From assembly GCA_051530055.1 (NCBI GenBank), contig JBMGUZ010000004.1, forward strand, positions 62,001-126,000: a stretch of DNA of 64,000 nucleotides, read 5' to 3'. Below, one piece after another: positions 9,912-20,635 of the stretch. The translations under genes and the position numbers were made by a program. The notes under the pieces are model-generated. The model was not told the origin of the DNA. It saw only the letters and a program-made list of their open reading frames with translations, and did no database searches. Each line of letters opens with the position of its first letter. The first letter of the stretch is position 1. Source of the stretch: Neoechinorhynchus agilis (taxonomy: Eukaryota > Acanthocephala).

Positions 9912-11148
9912 TCATGGTGGGAGGATTCTAAGCACCAGGTCTGAAGAGACCGAAATCAATGGCGAAAAGCGAGGAATTTGCCAGTCGTAGGTTAAGGGAC
10001 TTCTGACAGGGTTTATCATACGCAGTTGTCGAAATACCTTGTGAGTACCGACTTGAAGCATGGAGAAGTCCTTAGAAGGTACGCAATCTTCAATAGCGAA
10101 TGACATCGTCCTAGTATGAACAGAGCGTCGTGTCGCGCGATGTGCAAGAGCCTGGAGGCAGTAAGCCGCAATTGATCGATGACTTTTAATAGGAACGTTT
10201 CCAGGTTGGACAGGTTACCGATTGGATATCCGAGAATGTCAGCTGATTCAATTGCAATTGTCTTTGTTCCGGGTAGTACGGTGAGCAGTCTCGATGCATC
10301 ATCTTGGTCGTCCGAAATTATTTCGCATTTGTCCGTTCTCAGGAATAGTCCGATATCGGCACCCATTTCGGAGATGTTTTTGATGTCACGGATGAGCTGG
10401 TCGATCTCCCCTCCGATGCAACAGTCGTCAAGGTACCAGATCGATAATTCTGACGAAGAGCTGTTGGCAAGATGATTGATCGTCAATGCGAATAGCAGAG
10501 GACCTAGAGGATCACCTTGTTGAACACCCTCTGCTGATTCGGCCTGGAACTCGCCGAACAGCAGCATGCTGGGCTGGTTGTAGCACAAGGACGCGTACTG
10601 GTAGATTTCTGGTAGGTGCTGGTGGACAACCTCTGTCATCGCGGTGCGGCATATTGAATTGAACGCGTTTTCCATATCAAGCATGACCATTGCCATTCCC
10701 TTATGGATACCATTCCGACTATACGCTCGTGCTGCATGTACGGCACTCCGACTCCTAATTGAGCCGGCAAAAGTAGCTCGATCAATCGATCGGTGGCGAA
10801 CTGACACGCGACTTTGGATGCCAACCGACGGAAGGTATAACCAACGGCAATGGGACGAACCCCTCCACCTTTTTTTGTGAAAGCGATCAGCTTGGCACCG
10901 CAGAGTAAACGCGCGACTGGAGGAGGTACGGAACCGCGGACGATTACGCGTGTGAGCTCGGTGATTGCGTTCAACAATCGCGTACCTTGAGCTTCAGAAG
11001 AGAAGCAGGTCAAATCCCGTAAGTGTCGAGGGCTCAAACCATCATGCCCTCCAGCTGACGATGGCGGAAAGGATATCAGAGCGGAAGTGACGGTGGAGAC
11101 TAATGGATATGAGGGGGTCGCGGTCGGGCTCTGTGAACGACGGATCAT
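9912..11148 (-). mobile_element. Non-LTR RT, family F (VQQGDPLG type), RT domain
   Basis: The minus-strand frames 11148-10636 and 10807-10016 form one RT across a frameshift near 10700. In order: GGHDGLSPRHLRDL, a linker with ITELTRVIVRGSVPP, CGAKLIAFTKKGGGVRPIAV (RT motif 2), MVMLDMENAFNSICR with the first catalytic D, then AEGVQQGDPLGPLLFALTIN and IWYLDDCCIGG with the YLDD active site, then the thumb (DILGYPIGN). The YLDD and QQGDPLG variants separate it from the R2 copies (YADD, KQGDPLSP), the RTEs and the CR1-like LINEs here. All catalytic residues are present but the frame is broken and the C-terminal domain is missing. Fragments at 52.4-53.0 kb and 62.2-62.9 kb belong to the same family. 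The exact clade is uncertain. Confidence 0.8.
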
Positions 11149-11870
11149 AATTTGGCTTGAAGCAACTCCGTCTGCGTGGAGGATGCTTCAATTTTAAGGA
11201 GTCGAGGATGTCCTTGTTCGACGCGGGTAGGCGGTCCGTTCCGCTTACAAGTCGAACGGCACCCCTCAGATCGCCGTCCTCCAGCTTATCGGAGCATTTC
11301 GCGTGGAGTTGAGTCCGGGTCGTGAGGAGCATTACTGCGATGGCTCTGCCATCCAAGATGATCGACTTGTTGAAGGGACTCCAAAGCGTCGGATATGTCG
11401 CGGGATTCGTCTAATCATTCGGGTACCGTGTGAAAGCATCTCGCTCAGTGCTGGAGGTGGGCCATTCGGTTCTGTGGCAACAGTTGTGAGTTCGGTTGAA
11501 TTGGATGGATGAGGACGGAGAGACCGGCTGAGTTTGCGATTTTCTGGATCCAGGGCAATGCGACCCATGTTGACCGTGGGAACGGACGAAACCACTGATA
11601 ATGGGTTGAAGTCACGAAGACAAAAATTGCATTTGACCGATTTGCCTTGAAGAATGGGCAAACCATTCGCCAGCGAGCGAAACAGCCGGCGTGACGGACG
11701 TTGTTGCGGCATGCAAATTGCCTCCCTCGATAGAGTCCGCACTGGCACTGAGGTTTGAACTGTCGGAATGCAATCTTTCCGGTGTTCCTCTGTTTACCAT
11801 TGCGGGAACGTTTTTGAAACACGCGTGGAGTCCCCCTCGCCGGCCCGCGCATATTTTGACGCAATTGGTT
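11149..11870 (-). mobile_element. Family F element, N-terminal region
   Basis: Upstream part of the same element, split over three frames. Recognisable pieces are VKCNFCLRDFNPLSVV (a CxxC zinc-finger start), then TTRTQLHAKCSDKLEDGDLR with GAVRLVSGTDRL and LDSLKLKHP, a block that in this RT family precedes the RT. Frameshifts occur near 11340 and 11150. The far N-terminus runs into Sat A at about 11870 with no clear 5' end. Overlapping frames at 11445-11905 are shadows. Confidence 0.55.
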
Positions 11871-13690
11871 ATAGTTACGTCATCAAAAAATACGATTGAC
11901 GTCAAAAAATTATTACAGTGACCTCATGAAAAATGAAGTGACGTAATCAAAAAATTTAAGTTGCGTCATCAAAAAATTTGATTGACGTCATGAAAATTTT
12001 TTGATTCTTCCGCGCATGTTGCGACGTCATATGTAAGAGTAATGTCATCAAAAAATTTGAGGGACGTCATCAAGAAATTGAGCGGCGTTATAAAAAAAAT
12101 TTGAGCCGCAAAATGTTTTGGGACGTAAAAAGAATATTTGATGACGCCACTATATTTTTTATGACGTCGCTTAAATTTTTGATGACGTCAAAAAAAATTT
12201 GATGACGTCACTAAAATTTTTGATAATGTCAAAAAAATTTGTTGATGATGTCATTCAAATTTTATATTTCGTAACTCGAATTGTTTAATGATGTCACAAA
12301 ATTTATTGATGACTTCACTCAAATTTTTGATGACGTCACCTAAAGATATTGATGACGTCACTCAAATTGCTCATGACGCCACAACATTTATTGATGACGT
12401 CACTCAAATTTTTGAAGACATCACCCGAATTTTTGATGATGTAACAAAAATTATTGATGACGTAACTCAAATTTTTTTATGACGTAACAAAAATTTTTAA
12501 TAACGTTACTAAAACTTTTGATGACGTCACTAGAATTGTCGATGACGTAACTGAGAATCTTTGATGACTTAACAAAATTGTTTGATGACGTCACTCAAAT
12601 TTTTGATTACGTTACCCAAATTTTTTGATGACGACACGAAATTATATAATAACGTCACAAAATGTTTTGATGACGTCACTCTATATGAGGTCACTCTAAT
12701 TTTTGATGACGTCACAAAATTTTATTATGACGTCACCCAAATTTCCTATGACGTAACGCAAATTGTTGATGACATCACTCAAATTTTTTGATGACGTCAA
12801 TCACCTTTGTCGATGACGTCACTCAAATATATGATGACGTCGGTCGAATTATAAATTACGTCACTCATATTTTTTTATGACGTCACCAAAATTGTTGATG
12901 ACGTCACAAAAAGTTTTATGTCGTCACTCAAATTTGTCTATGACGTCACTACAATTTTTTATGACGTCAATCGGAATTTTCGATGATGTCGAAAAATTTG
13001 CTGATAACGTCACTGTAATTTTTTATGACGTCACTATAATTTTTCGATGACGTCGCTCAAATTTTTGATGCTGTCACAAAATTTGTTGATGACGTCACTC
13101 GCAATTTATATTACATCACACAGATTTTTTGATAACGTCACGAAAAAAATTTTGATGACGTCGCTCAAATTTTCGATGACGTTACTCCATTGATAAAGTC
13201 ACTATAATTTTTCAAAACGTCTCAAAATTTTTTAATGGCGTCACTCAAATTTTTTTGATGAAGTCACAAAATTTGCTGATGACGTCACTCAAATTTTTGA
13301 TGACGTCAAAAAATTTTTGAGGCCGTCACCCAAATTTTTTATGTCGTCACTAAAATTCTCGATAACGTCACAAAAAAATTTTGATGACTTCACTCAAATC
13401 CGCTAATAACGTCACAAAATTTTTTGATGACGTCACTTAAATTTGTTAAATACGTCACTCGAATTGTCGATCACGTAACTCTAATTGTTTGATGACGTCA
13501 CAAAATTTTCGGATGATGTCACTCGAATTTTTGATTACGTCACAACATTTTTGATGACGTCATTCAAATTGTTGATGACGTCACCCAAATTTTTTGACGA
13601 CGTCACAAAATGTTTTGATGCCGTCTCTCAAATTTTTGGGGCGTCACAACAATTTTATGTTACGTTACTCAAATTTTTTATTACGTCCAC
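11871..13690. repeat. Sat A, block 3 (largest)
   Basis: About 1.8 kb of the TGACGTCA satellite. Units alternate GATGACGTCACTCAAATTTTT and GATGACGTCACAAAATTTT, with frequent one-base changes in the palindrome and in spacer length. ORFs across it with ...DDVTQIFDDVTKII... repeats are translations of the satellite and not genes. Confidence 0.92.
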
Positions 13691-13999
13691 GCGTGCCACG
13701 TTTCTTTATAAGAGGAGCGTGATGGTGGTGGTATCAACGTAGACAAGTTAAATTGAAAAAGGTGGTCGTTGACTATCGTCATGAGCTGGCAACGTGGTTG
13801 AATACGCGTTTGTAATCGTCACAGTTGTGACTATATTCAAAAAACAGTGGGATCTTGGTAGTGACGTAGAGACAGTTGTGGTCGTGGTGGTCGTCGTCAT
13901 CGTGAGTCTTTGTAAACCAAAGGTCATGATGGCGTGGTCGCGTACGTGTGCACAAGATGCGCACGTTCGAAGGCATGATGTTAATATATATAAATACAC
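13691..13999 (+). other. Probable ITS1 / rDNA spacer remnant
   Basis: Non-satellite sequence between Sat A and 5.8S, with GTGGTGGT- and GTCGTGGTGGTCGTCGTCAT-type simple stretches (13860-13905). Its position just before 5.8S makes ITS1 the natural reading. No 18S is present: the upstream part of the rDNA unit has been replaced by satellite. Confidence 0.55.
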
Positions 14000-14157
14000 A
14001 CAGTGTGCGGTGGATCACTAGGACCGTCGTTTGGTGAAGAACGCCGCAAAGTGCGATAAGTTCCGCGAAATGCAGATCTCCTGGAACGGAAAATGTTCGA
14101 ACGCAAATGGCGACTGTGAATACAATATTCGCAGCCACATCCGACTGAGTAACGTTT
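14000..14157 (+). rRNA. 5.8S rRNA
   Basis: Starts near GTGCGGTGGATCACTAGG and contains the conserved blocks GAAGAACGCCGCAAAGTGCG, GCGAAATGCAG and TTCGAACGCAAATGGCG, ending near CATCCGACTGAGTAACG. These correspond to the universal GTGGATCACT, ATGAAGAACGC, GAATTGCAG and TTGAACGCA blocks. The sequence is divergent at several usually fixed places (for example GGTGAAGAACG for GATGAAGAACG), which may reflect the organism or pseudogene drift. The ORF on the opposite strand is a shadow. Confidence 0.88.
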
Positions 14158-14377
14158 AATGCTAAAGTGAGCAAGTGTGGGTGAATGTCAGTGGAAATAG
14201 ATCTTCTGATCGTTGCCATTGACATTACGGTTACTGCGTTTGCCTTCGGGTGACGCGCAGGAAACTAAGATAAGGTAAATGATAAAAATCATTGCAGAGA
14301 TGCTACTGCTAATATAGTTATGCAACACGTGAATCAATACTGTTCACGGTGAAAGGGTTCAATAATTGTGAAGGGTG
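14158..14377 (+). other. ITS2, left part
   Basis: Spacer between 5.8S and 28S, interrupted by TRIM copy 2 whose left target duplication GGTG is at 14374-14377. The right part of ITS2 continues at 15194. Confidence 0.6.
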
Positions 14378-15193
14378 TTTAGCGGCGTCACGTAAAGAAG
14401 ACGAAGTTTATTATTCTATTAACATTGTGGTGAATGCTTGTTGTCCCTGCTTTCATTCGGGAAAAGGAAACTTCTTCCGCCTGCCCGTCATTCACGTGGA
14501 AGAAGTCGCCGCCACATACCTCCCCTCCAGTGTCGCCGCACTAATCCGTTCCGTCCTGGAAACGTGCCGGTCTTTCGAGTTGAACCTCGGTGTGATGACG
14601 GCGTGTTGCTAGCAGCTGGACCTGGTCAGGACGCTGACCAGGCCGGTCCCGTCGGGGAGGATCGAACTACCAGGTGCCGTCTTTGGTCCGTTGTTTGTGG
14701 GCTGCGCCGACTGCCAGTGCTGAGGCATCGGTGACATTGGCGAACGCTGCTTGGCTCGTTGGGTTGGGCAAGGAGGTCCGCGTGTCACGACGCTGCGCTG
14801 GGCCTGATGTCGAGCAACCGAGTTGAACCTCGGTGTGATAACGGCGTGTTGCTTGCAGCTGGGCCTGGTCAGGGCGCTGACCTGGCCGGTCTCGTCGGGG
14901 AGGATCGAACTACCAGGTGCCGTCTTTGGTCCGTTGTTTGTGGGCTGCGCCGACTGCCAGTGCTGAGGCATCGGTGACATTGGCGAACGCTGCTTGGCTC
15001 GTTGGGTTGAGCAAGGAGGTCCGCGTGTCACGACGCTGCGCTGGGCCTGATGTCGAGCAACCGAGTTGAACCTTGGTGCGATGACGGCGTGTTGCTGGAA
15101 GCTGGGCCTGATCAGGACGCTGACCAGGCCGGTTCAGGGAAAGGAAGCTTCTTCCGGCTGCCCGTCATTCACGTGGAAGAAGTCGCCGCCACA
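14378..15193 (-). mobile_element. TRIM-like element, copy 2, in ITS2
   Basis: Same family as the element at 8608-9274. The left LTR is complete (about 14378-14517, ending CGCCGCCACA). The purine tract follows at 14518-14529 on the minus strand. The right LTR survives only as its last 58 bp (about 15136-15193), and the primer-binding site is lost with the rest. A 4-bp target duplication GGTG flanks it (14374-14377 and 15194-15197). The LTR differs from copy 1 by several changes (TTTAGCGGCG, CATTCACGTGG), so this insertion is older or from another subfamily. Confidence 0.78.
14579..15133. repeat. 242-bp tandem unit inside TRIM copy 2
   Basis: Units begin with GAGTTGAACCT(C/T)GGTG at about 14578, 14820 and 15062, about 242 bp apart; the third is truncated by the right LTR. 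Each includes GGTCAGG(A/G)CGCTGACC, a short palindrome, and GTGCCGTCTTTGGTCCG. Copy 1 has a shorter version (starts at 8809 and 9051). ORFs here follow the repeat and carry no known motif. Confidence 0.75.
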
Positions 15194-15289
15194 GGTGCGT
15201 TCTACTTTTGAATAGATGATGAGTTGTGTAAGATGAGGAGAGTACACGTTGTTGCATCATACTTTTATTAGCAGAATTGGCATGAAAGT
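15194..15289 (+). other. ITS2, right part
   Basis: Short spacer after the TRIM that leads into 28S. It starts with the right target duplication GGTG. Confidence 0.5.
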
Positions 15290-16752
15290 CACGTTCTCAG
15301 TTCGAATGGGAGAATCCGCTGAACTTAAGCATATCAATAAGCGGAAGAAAAGAAACCAACAGGGATTCCCATAGTAATGGCTAATGAACAGGGAATAGTT
15401 CATAACTGAATCGCGCTGACTTGTCAGCTGCGAATTGTGGTGTACGATCAGTTTGTGGGTTCAGTTGCGTGGTAATAAGTCCAGGTTGAACACGGCTTTG
15501 GCAGAAGAGGGTGATAGTCCCGTATTTGCTACGCCTTGACTATTGTTCCCTAGAACTGATTTGTGAGTCGAATTGTATGAGATTGCAATTCAAATATGTG
15601 TGGTAAACTCCATACAAAACTAAATATGACGGCGGTGCCGATAGCGAAGAAGTACCGTGAGGGAAAGTTGAAAAGGACTTTGAAAAGAGAGTTAAATAGT
15701 ACGTGAAACTGCACATTGAAAAGCAAATGGGTACGCATAAGGTTCGGTCTTGGCAATTCAGATGTGTTATCTGCTGGTACATACACACACTCGTGTATGT
15801 GTACTGCAGCGTACATCGCAATTTGTTGGCTGACGCTCTGCATGACTTTGCCTCATCCGCAGACGCGTTGAACTTCAACTATTGACTTTGTCGATATTGG
15901 TGAATTGACATTGGATGAGTTCACAAGAGCACATATCTATGAGGTAGTCAAATTGCCTTTGCAGGCAACGGTCGGTTGAGGTTGAGTTTTTTAACTAAAA
16001 TTGAGCATTCCAATGACGTAATCGCCAGCATCGTTGAATTCTTTCGGTGTTCTTTCACTCACTGTTTGGCTTGTTCGTCGATGTTGATTGCGGATTCAGT
16101 CGGATGTTCGAGAAGATAATGCGGGTAAAACGGCGGCATCATTTGAACCGTCTTGAAACACGGGCTAAGGAGTTCAACAAATGCGCGAGTTATCCAGATC
16201 AATAAAGCTGGATAGCATAGTTAACGCTAGTTTTTTAATGATTGTAATAACCAGCTGCGGTTATTGGCCGTTAGCCGGGTCATCACCTATGATAGATGGC
16301 ACATGCAAGGTACTGTTGGTTGTTGTTCGCAATTGAACGTACATGTTGAGACCCGAAAGATGGTGAACTATGCCTGAGTAGGATGAAGGCGGAGGAAACT
16401 CTGGTGTAGGTCCGCAGCGTTTTCGACGTGCAAATCAATCGTCAGATGTAGGTATAGGGGCGAAAGACTAATCGAACAATCTAGTAGCTGGTTCCCTTCG
16501 AAGTTTCCCCCAGGAAAGCTGGGGTTGCATAAGACAGTTTTATCTGGTAATGCGAATGATTAGAGGCATTGGGGACGAATTGTCCTCGAACTATTCTCAA
16601 ACTTTAAATGAGTAATAAGCTCGGTCACTTCTTCACAGTTGCTTATGCTGTTGCTGAGTGTTGCGTGTAAATGCGATGGCACCAAGTGGGCCATTTTTGG
16701 TAAGCAGAACTGGCGATATGGGATGAATCAAACGTTGAGCTAGGGTGCCAAA
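15290..16752 (+). rRNA. 28S rRNA, 5' part (truncated by satellite)
   Basis: Contains CCGCTGAACTTAAGCATATC then AATAAGCGGA, the D1-D2 expansion, GAAGAAGTACCGTGAGGGAA, GTACGTGAAACTGC, GTCTTGAAACACGGGCTAAG, GACCCGAAAGATGGTGAACT, AGTAGCTGGTTCCCTTCGAA and the D5-region blocks to about GGGTGCCAAA at 16750. It then switches without gap to Sat B. About 60 percent of 28S, including the R2 target, is absent. ORFs at 15540-15885 are shadows. A closely similar copy lies inverted at 36591-38815. Confidence 0.93.
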
Positions 16753-19700
16753 TTAAAACGAAGCACAAAGAGTGAGTAAACGAATGCGTTGTCAAATCTC
16801 TTGTTTTATTTGATTGATAATGTGTTCCGCAAGCGCGTCTAGATTGAAGTGAAGCACTAGGTGTGAGTACACGAATGCGTATAAAAACTTCTTATTTTTA
16901 TTGCATTGATAATTTTTTCCAAAAGCGCGTCTAAATTAAAGCAAAGTACTTAGAGTAAGTAAATGAATGCGTTTTCAAATCTCGACTTTTTGTTTAACTG
17001 ATAATGTTTTCAAAAAGCGATTCGAAATTAAAGTGAAGATCTAAAAGTGAGTACACGAATGAGTTTTAAAATTGCTTGTTTTTATTGTATAGATAATGTT
17101 TTCCAAAAGCGCCTCTAAATTGCACCGAATATCTAAAAATTAGCACACGGATACGTTTTAAAATACTGCGTTTTTATTGTATTGATAACGTTTTTTAAAA
17201 GCGCGTAAAAATTTAAGTATAGCACTAAAAGTGAGTACACGAATGCGTTTTCAAATCTCCATTTTTTACTAAAATGACAATGTCTTCCAAAAGCGCGTCT
17301 AAATTAAAGCGAAGCACGAAGAGTGAGTAAATGAATGCGTTTTACAATCTCGAGTTTTTGTTTGATTGATAATGTTTTCCAAAAGCGTGTCTAAATTAAG
17401 GTAAGCACTAAGAATTAGTACACGAATGCATTTTATAATCTCTTCTTTTATTTGATTGATAATGTTTTCTAAAAGCGATTCTAAATTAAAGTGAAGATCT
17501 AAAAGTGAGTACACGAGTGCGTTTTAAAATAACTTGTTTTATTGTGAAGATAATGTTTTCGAAAAGCGCCTCTAAATTGCACAAAATATCTAAAAATTAG
17601 CACACGAATGCGTTTTAAAATTTCGAGTTTTTATTTGATTGATAATGTTTCCAAAAGCGCGTCTAAATTAAAGTAAAGATCTAACAGTGAGTACAAGTAT
17701 GCATTTTGTAATCGCTTGTTTATATTTGATTGATAGTGTTTTCGAAAAGCGCGTCTAACTTAAGTGAAGAACTTAGAGCGAGCAAACGAATGCGTTTTGA
17801 AATTTCGAGATATTATTTTATTGATAATGTTTTCCCAAAGCGCGTCTAAATTAAAGTAGAGATCTAAGAGTGAGTACACGCATGAATTTTTTAATCTCTT
17901 GTTCTTATTTGATGGATAATGTTTTCCAAAAGTGCGCCTAAATTAAAGTGAAGCACTGAGAGTGAGCACGCGAATGCGTTTTCAAATTTCGAGATTTTAT
18001 TTGATTGATAATGTTTTCCAAAGGCGCGTCAAATTAAAGATCTAAAAGTGAGTACACGTATGAATTTTGTAATCTCCTGTTTTTGATTTGATTGATAATG
18101 TTTTCCAAAAGTTCGTCTAATTAAAGTGAAGCACTAGGAGTGAGCACACGATTGCGTTTTCAAATTTATAGTTTTTATATGATTGACAATGTTTTCCAAA
18201 AGCCCGTCTAAATTAAAGCAAAAATCTGAGATTGAGTACACGTATGTATTTTGTATACTCTTATCTTTATTTGATTGATAAGGTTTTCCAAAAGTTCGTC
18301 TAATTTCAGTGACGCACCAAGACTGAGCACACGAATACGTTTTTAAATTTCGAATTTTTATTTGATTGAAAATGTTTTCCAAATGCGTGTCTAAATTAAA
18401 GTAAAGATCTAAGAGTGGGTACACGTATGAATTTTCTAATCTCTTGTTTTTATTTGATTGATAATGTTTTCGAAGAGCGCGTCACATTTAACTGTAGCAC
18501 GAAGAGCGAGCACACAAATGCGTTTTCAAATTTCGAGATACTATTTATTTGATAATGTTTTCCAAAAGCGCGTCTGAATTAAAGTAAAGATCTAAGAGAG
18601 AGTACACGTATGCATTTTGTTATCTCTTGTTCTTATTTGGTCGATAATGTTTTCCAAAAGCGCGTTTAATTTAGGTGAAGCACTTAGATTGAGTACACGA
18701 ATGCGTTTTAAAATTTCGAGATCTTATTATATTGATAATGTTTTCCAAAAGCGCGCCTAAATTAAAGTAAAGATCTAATAGTGAGCACACGAATGCGTTT
18801 TCAAATTTCGAATTTTTTTTGATTGATAAGGTTTTCCAAAAGCGCGTCCAATTTTAAGTAAAGATCTAAGAGTGAGTACACGTATGAGTTTTGTTATCTC
18901 TTGTTTTTATTTCATTGATAGTGTTTTCCAAAACGCTTCTAATTTAATTAAGCACTAAGAGCGGGTGCACGAATGCATTTTCAAAATTCGAGATTTTATT
19001 CAATTGATAATGTTTTGCAAAAGCGCGACTAAATTAAAGTAAAGATCTAAGGGTGAGTACACGTATGAATTTTGTAATCTCTTGTGTTTATTTGATTGAT
19101 AATGTTTTTCAAAACGCGTCTAATTTAATTAAGCACTTAGAGTGAGTACACGAATGCGTTTTAAAATTTCGACTTTTCATTTGATTGATAGTGTTTTCAA
19201 GAAGTGCGTCATGCATTTTGTAATCTCGTGTTTTTATTTGATTGATAATTTTTTCCAAAAGCGAGTCTAATTTAAGTGAAGCACTAAGAGCGAGCACACG
19301 AATGCGTTTTCAAATATCGAGATAATATTTGATTGATAATGTTTTCCAAAAGCGCGTCTAAATTAAAGTGAAGCACTAAGAGTGAGCACACGAATGCGTT
19401 TTCAAATTTCGAGATTTTTTTAATTGATAAGGTTTTCCAAAAGCGCGTCTAAATTAAAGCAAGGCACTAAGAGTGAATACAAGAATGCGTTCTCAAATCT
19501 CTTGTTTTAATTGTATTGATAATGTTTTCATAAAGCGCGTCTAAATTAAAGCGAATCACTAAGAGTTAGTACATTAATGCGTTTTAAAATCTCGAATTTT
19601 TATTTGATGGATAATGTTTTCTAAAAGTGCGTCTAAATTAAAGCGAGGCAGTAAGAGTGAGTACACGAATGCGTTTTCATATCTCTTGTTTTTGTTGTAT

Positions 19701-20635
19701 TGATGAGGTTTTCCATGAGCGCGTCGAAATTGAAGTCAGGATCTTTGGGTGAGAACACGAATGCATTTTGTAATCTCTTGTTTTTATATGGTTGATAATG
19801 TTTTTCAATAGCGCGTCTGAGTTATGCATTTTGTAATCTCTTCATTTTATTTGATTGATAATGTTTTTCAAAAGCGCGTCTAAATTAAAGCGAAGCACTA
19901 AGAGTGAGCACGCGAATGCGTTTTAAAATTTCGAGTTATTATCTGATTGATAATATTTTCCAAAAGCGCGTCTAAATTAAAGTAAAGATTTTAGAGTGAG
20001 AACACGTATGCATTTCGTAATCTCTTGTTTTTATTTGATTGATAATTTTTTCCAAAAGCGCGTCTAGGTTAAAGTGAAGCACTGAGAGTGAGTACACGAA
20101 CGCGTTTTCATCTCTTGTTTTTATTGTGTTGATAATGTTTTTCAAAAGCGCGTCTACTTTCTATTTTATTGTATTGATAATGTTTTCCGAAAGCGCGTCT
20201 AAATTAAGGTTAAGCACTAAGAGTGAGTACACGAATGCGTTTTGAAATCTCTTGTTTTTATTTGATTGATAATGTTTTCCAATGCGCGTCTAAATTAAAG
20301 TGAAGATCTAAAAGTGAGTACACGAATGAGTTTTCAAATATCTTGTTTTTATTTGATTGGTAATGTTTTCGAAAAGCGCGTCTAATTTACAATGAAGAAC
20401 TAAGAATCAGCGCACGAATGCGTTTTCAAATCTCGAGTTTTTATTTGATTGATAATGTTATCCAAAATTGCGCCTAAATTTAAGATCTAAGAGTGAGTAC
20501 ACGTATGCATTTTGTAATCTCTTGTTTTTATTTGATTGATAATGTTTTCCAAAAGCGCGTCTAAATTAAAGTGAAGCACTAAGAGTTAGCACACGAATGC
20601 GTTTTCAAATTTCGAGTTTTCATTTCGTTGAAATG
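16753..20635 (+). repeat. Sat B, 92-bp satellite, block 1
   Basis: About 40 diverged tandem units of about 92 bp. The unit includes TTGATTGATAATGTTTTCCA, AAAGCGCGTCTAAATTAAAG, then GAAGCACTAAGAGTGAGTAC and ACGAATGCGTTTTCAAATCT. Two variants alternate in places: one with AAGCACTAAGAGTGAG, the other with AAGATCTAAGAGTGAG plus ACGTATGCATTTTGTAATC. The left edge is a 28S joint with AAATT microhomology; the right edge passes into Sat C at about 20635. ORFs are repeat translations. Confidence 0.93.

Noticed and set aside
12288-13742. Proteins with DDVTQIFDDVTKII-type repeats
   Set aside because: These are translations of the Sat A unit and appear in several frames.
13748-14225. 148-codon minus-strand ORF across 5.8S
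   Set aside because: Antisense to 5.8S and spacer; no protein motif.
15540-15885. ORFs on both strands, repeated at 38590-38823
   Set aside because: They lie within the D1-D2 region of 28S rRNA; their presence in both copies reflects rRNA conservation and not coding.
16753-20635. CRISPR array
   Set aside because: Regular repeats, but without unique spacers: the whole 92-bp unit repeats with point changes, which is a satellite. The rest of the window is animal-like.
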